NCBI GenBank assembly: GCA_036480335.1
Contig: JAZGGH010000051.1
Span: 1 to 64,000, forward strand
DNA from: JAZGER01 sp036480335
GTDB lineage: Bacteria; Pseudomonadota; Gammaproteobacteria; DSM-19610
Reading direction: 5' to 3'
DNA length: 64,000 nt
Shown: positions 62,137 through 64,000 of the stretch, piece by piece
Layout: each line of letters opens with the position of its first letter
How positions within the stretch are numbered: the first letter of the stretch is position 1
Notes under the pieces: model-generated
What the model saw: the letters and a program-made list of their open reading frames with translations, nothing else
Told to the model about the DNA's origin: nothing
The model's database searches: none
Program-made: the position numbers and the translations under genes

Positions 62137-64000
62137 CTATACTTTGAACTGACTCACCAGGCGCCCAAGGTTATGGGACAATTGCGAAAGCTCCTGCAAG
62201 CCATTATTGACATCAGAAACCTTACCAGCATTTTCTGTTTCCATAGTGGAGATTTTTTCAATATTTCCAGCAATTTCTGAGGTCGAACGGGACTGGCTTT
62301 CTGCAGCCAGCTCAATCTGTTGCATCATGGTATTGATGGTATCAACCCGACCATTTACCTGGCCAACGACTTCACGGGTATAATCGACACTTTCCAGCAT
62401 TGACTGTGTTGTTAGAGTCACATTCCCCATGACGTCAGTTAACTGCTCATTCGATGCCTGATTGTCCATCATCAAACTGGTGATTTGGGTGGTAGATTGT
62501 TGAGTTTTCATTGCCAGTTGCCTGACCTCATCCGCAACAACCGCAAAACCCCGCCCCTGTTCACCCGCCCTGGCAGCCTCAATCGCTGCGTTTAAAGCCA
62601 GCAAGTTAGTCTGATTTGCAATATTGCTGATGACACTAACCATCGCCAGCATACCCTTACCTTTTTCACCAATTTCTTCCACATTGTCCTGTAGCTGGCC
62701 TATTTCCCGCGCCATCGCCTGTGCTTTCTTCGTCATTTCCTCGATACCCTCAATACCTGAAGATACATTTTCATAGCAGCTATTAGCTTCCGAATGTGCT
62801 AACTGCACATTGCCTACTATCTGCAGGCTAGAGGTGGAAATATGTTCTGTGGTTGCCGCAGCATCGCTCGCGCTGCCTGCACATTGATGGGTATTTGATG
62901 CCACGGTTGCAATTTCTTCACTGGCTACTTCGGATTTATCCATAACCGTATGCGAAACTTCTTTTATTTCGCGTATCATGGATTGTAAATTTTCCATCAG
63001 TGTATTGAAATAACTTGATGCCTGGCCTAGCTCATCAGCGGCATTCACGGGTACTCGCCGGGTTAGATCACCCTTGCCCTGTGATATATCCCTGAGAATA
63101 TCGCGCAGATGCGCAACCGGTTTAATAATTTGGCAATGGGTAATAAACAGGATAAGAATATTCAGTAACAAACCGGCAATAACAAGCCCTGAAATTATGC
63201 TTTTGGCGGTAGCCATTTCAGAAATCAGTGTCTGACTGTTGTTCTTGCTGAACGTCAGTTTTTCATTAACCAACTGGTTCAAATTATTCTGAATCCTGGT
63301 GACAACAGGTCCCAGCTTAGATCTCACCAGATAAGCATCAGTGCGCCAGGTATTACCTTTGTCAATTGCCTGCAAGTTTTCGAGGTGGCCATTAAACGTT
63401 TTTTCTAGCTCAATGAGCTGTTCAAGGCCGTCTTCCTGATCAAGCGTCAGGTCACCATTCTCACTATAGGACATGAGTTTCACAAAATTGGATTCTACGG
63501 ACGCCTTATATAAAATAATTTCTTCCATCGCTGACTGATTTCTGAAAGCGAGATAAGCCCGTATTCCATTCATCACATTTGCCCAGGTGTAGCGGCTATC
63601 ATGCAACAGAGACAATATTTCCTTGCGCTCCTCTGTAGACTCTTCTTCCATTTCGCTCATAATCATCTGACTAAGATGATTCAACAACACCTGACTTGCC
63701 GGGTTTATATTTTTACCCGCATAAGCGATAGCCGGGAAATTCTTCAACTGGTCATTCGCCAGGCTCAACATCGATGTACCCGTTTCAACAAAATAATTCA
63801 CATCCTGTTGAATTGTCGTCGTCAATGCTTCCAGATTACCGCCTGTAGTTTCAGCCTGAATAGCCTGAATACTCACTTCTATCTGTTGAATTTCCTGTTC
63901 AAAAGCCGCTTTATGCGCCTGCTCTTTAGATAGCAGGTAAAAACCCAGTAAACTGGTGGCATAATTCAGTTTATTTGCTAAATCCAGCGAGGCAATAACA
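62137..64000 (-). CDS. Methyl-accepting chemotaxis protein, cut by right edge
   Basis: The frame is open from 62137 to the window edge, so the protein is longer than the 579 residues from the GTG at 63876; the start lies outside. A helical sensor region precedes a membrane helix near 63130-63200 (SIISGLVIAGLLLNILILFI). A HAMP domain follows (LRDILRDISQGKGDLTRRVP), then the signalling domain with the hairpin tip ANQTNLLALNAAIEAARAGE then RGFAVVADEVRQLA. It would sense a periplasmic signal and pass it to CheA. The ligand is unknown. Confidence 0.95.
   Translation of the reverse strand, partial: VIASLDLANKLNYATSLLGFYLLSKEQAHKAAFEQEIQQIEVSIQAIQAETTGGNLEALTTTIQQDVNYFVETGTSMLSLANDQLKNFPAIAYAGKNINPASQVLLNHLSQMIMSEMEEESTEERKEILSLLHDSRYTWANVMNGIRAYLAFRNQSAMEEIILYKASVESNFVKLMSYSENGDLTLDQEDGLEQLIELEKTFNGHLENLQAIDKGNTWRTDAYLVRSKLGPVVTRIQNNLNQLVNEKLTFSKNNSQTLISEMATAKSIISGLVIAGLLLNILILFITHCQIIKPVAHLRDILRDISQGKGDLTRRVPVNAADELGQASSYFNTLMENLQSMIREIKEVSHTVMDKSEVASEEIATVASNTHQCAGSASDAAATTEHISTSSLQIVGNVQLAHSEANSCYENVSSGIEGIEEMTKKAQAMAREIGQLQDNVEEIGEKGKGMLAMVSVISNIANQTNLLALNAAIEAARAGEQGRGFAVVADEVRQLAMKTQQSTTQITSLMMDNQASNEQLTDVMGNVTLTTQSMLESVDYTREVVGQVNGRVDTINTMMQQIELAAESQSRSTSEIAGNIEKISTMETENAGKVSDVNNGLQELSQLSHNLGRLVSQFKV

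Overview
The window is a piece of chromosome from a gammaproteobacterium. The gene orders support this: tsaD divergent from rpsU-yqeY-dnaG-rpoD; hisB-hisH-hisA-hisF-hisI-hisE joined to tatABC; argH followed by an AlgZ/AlgR pair and hemC-hemD-hemX-hemY; lptM-lysA; spoT near rpoZ. Several genes suggest sulfur chemistry: a rhodanese beside a DsrE2-like protein, an ArsR regulator with the cysteine spacing of the persulfide sensors BigR/SqrR, and a secreted Gly/Asn/Tyr-rich repeat protein resembling sulfur globule envelope proteins. I infer a sulfur-oxidising member (Chromatiales-like or a relative), but no core sox, dsr or rubisco gene is visible, so this is only an inference.

Layout. 1-570: frameshifted IS30-type transposase cut by the left edge. 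585-2811: speE, then convergent fetB-fetA. 2827-2903: tRNA with CAU anticodon. 2985-7736: rpoD, dnaG, yqeY and rpsU on the minus strand, interrupted by two copies of a 139-147 bp inverted-repeat element. 7824-12421: tsaD, a secreted hydrolase, plsY, folB-folK, and a MidA-type methyltransferase. 12506-16007: hybrid histidine kinase, REC-PAS protein, BigR/SqrR-like ArsR. 16087-18242: Gly-rich secreted protein, outer-membrane-like protein, pentapeptide protein. 18243-23121: tatC-tatB-tatA and the his genes. 23293-25469: rhodanese, DsrE2-like protein, a frameshifted lipoprotein gene, and a ParDE toxin-antitoxin pair.

25769-34656 is the most interesting part. It is a compact nine-gene operon encoding a secreted protein, three TPR proteins (two of them lipoproteins), a small secreted protein, a TolQ/ExbB channel, two ExbD/TolR proteins and a TonB-like AgmX/PglI protein. 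It resembles the core of the Myxococcus Agl/Glt trans-envelope machine. A perfect TGTGA-N6-TCACA CRP-type site lies upstream, and the window also carries a class I adenylate cyclase. A convergent OmpA/BON and DUF4332 gene pair follows.

36834-54543 is mostly housekeeping: ubiA-ubiC, recG, ridA, spoT, rpoZ, lysA-lptM, an esterase, a lipoprotein hydrolase-fold protein, cyaA with a PAS/degenerate-GGDEF partner, a MazG-like gene, argH, and algZ-algR homologues. 54544-57780 is an accessory insert between algR and hemC. It holds an orphan lipoprotein, a CsgG-like lipoprotein gene with two homopolymer frameshifts, a thioredoxin-like gene and a decayed fragment of a second copy. 57847-62029 is hemCDXY. 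A fourth, internally deleted inverted-repeat element follows, then a chemoreceptor that runs off the right edge.
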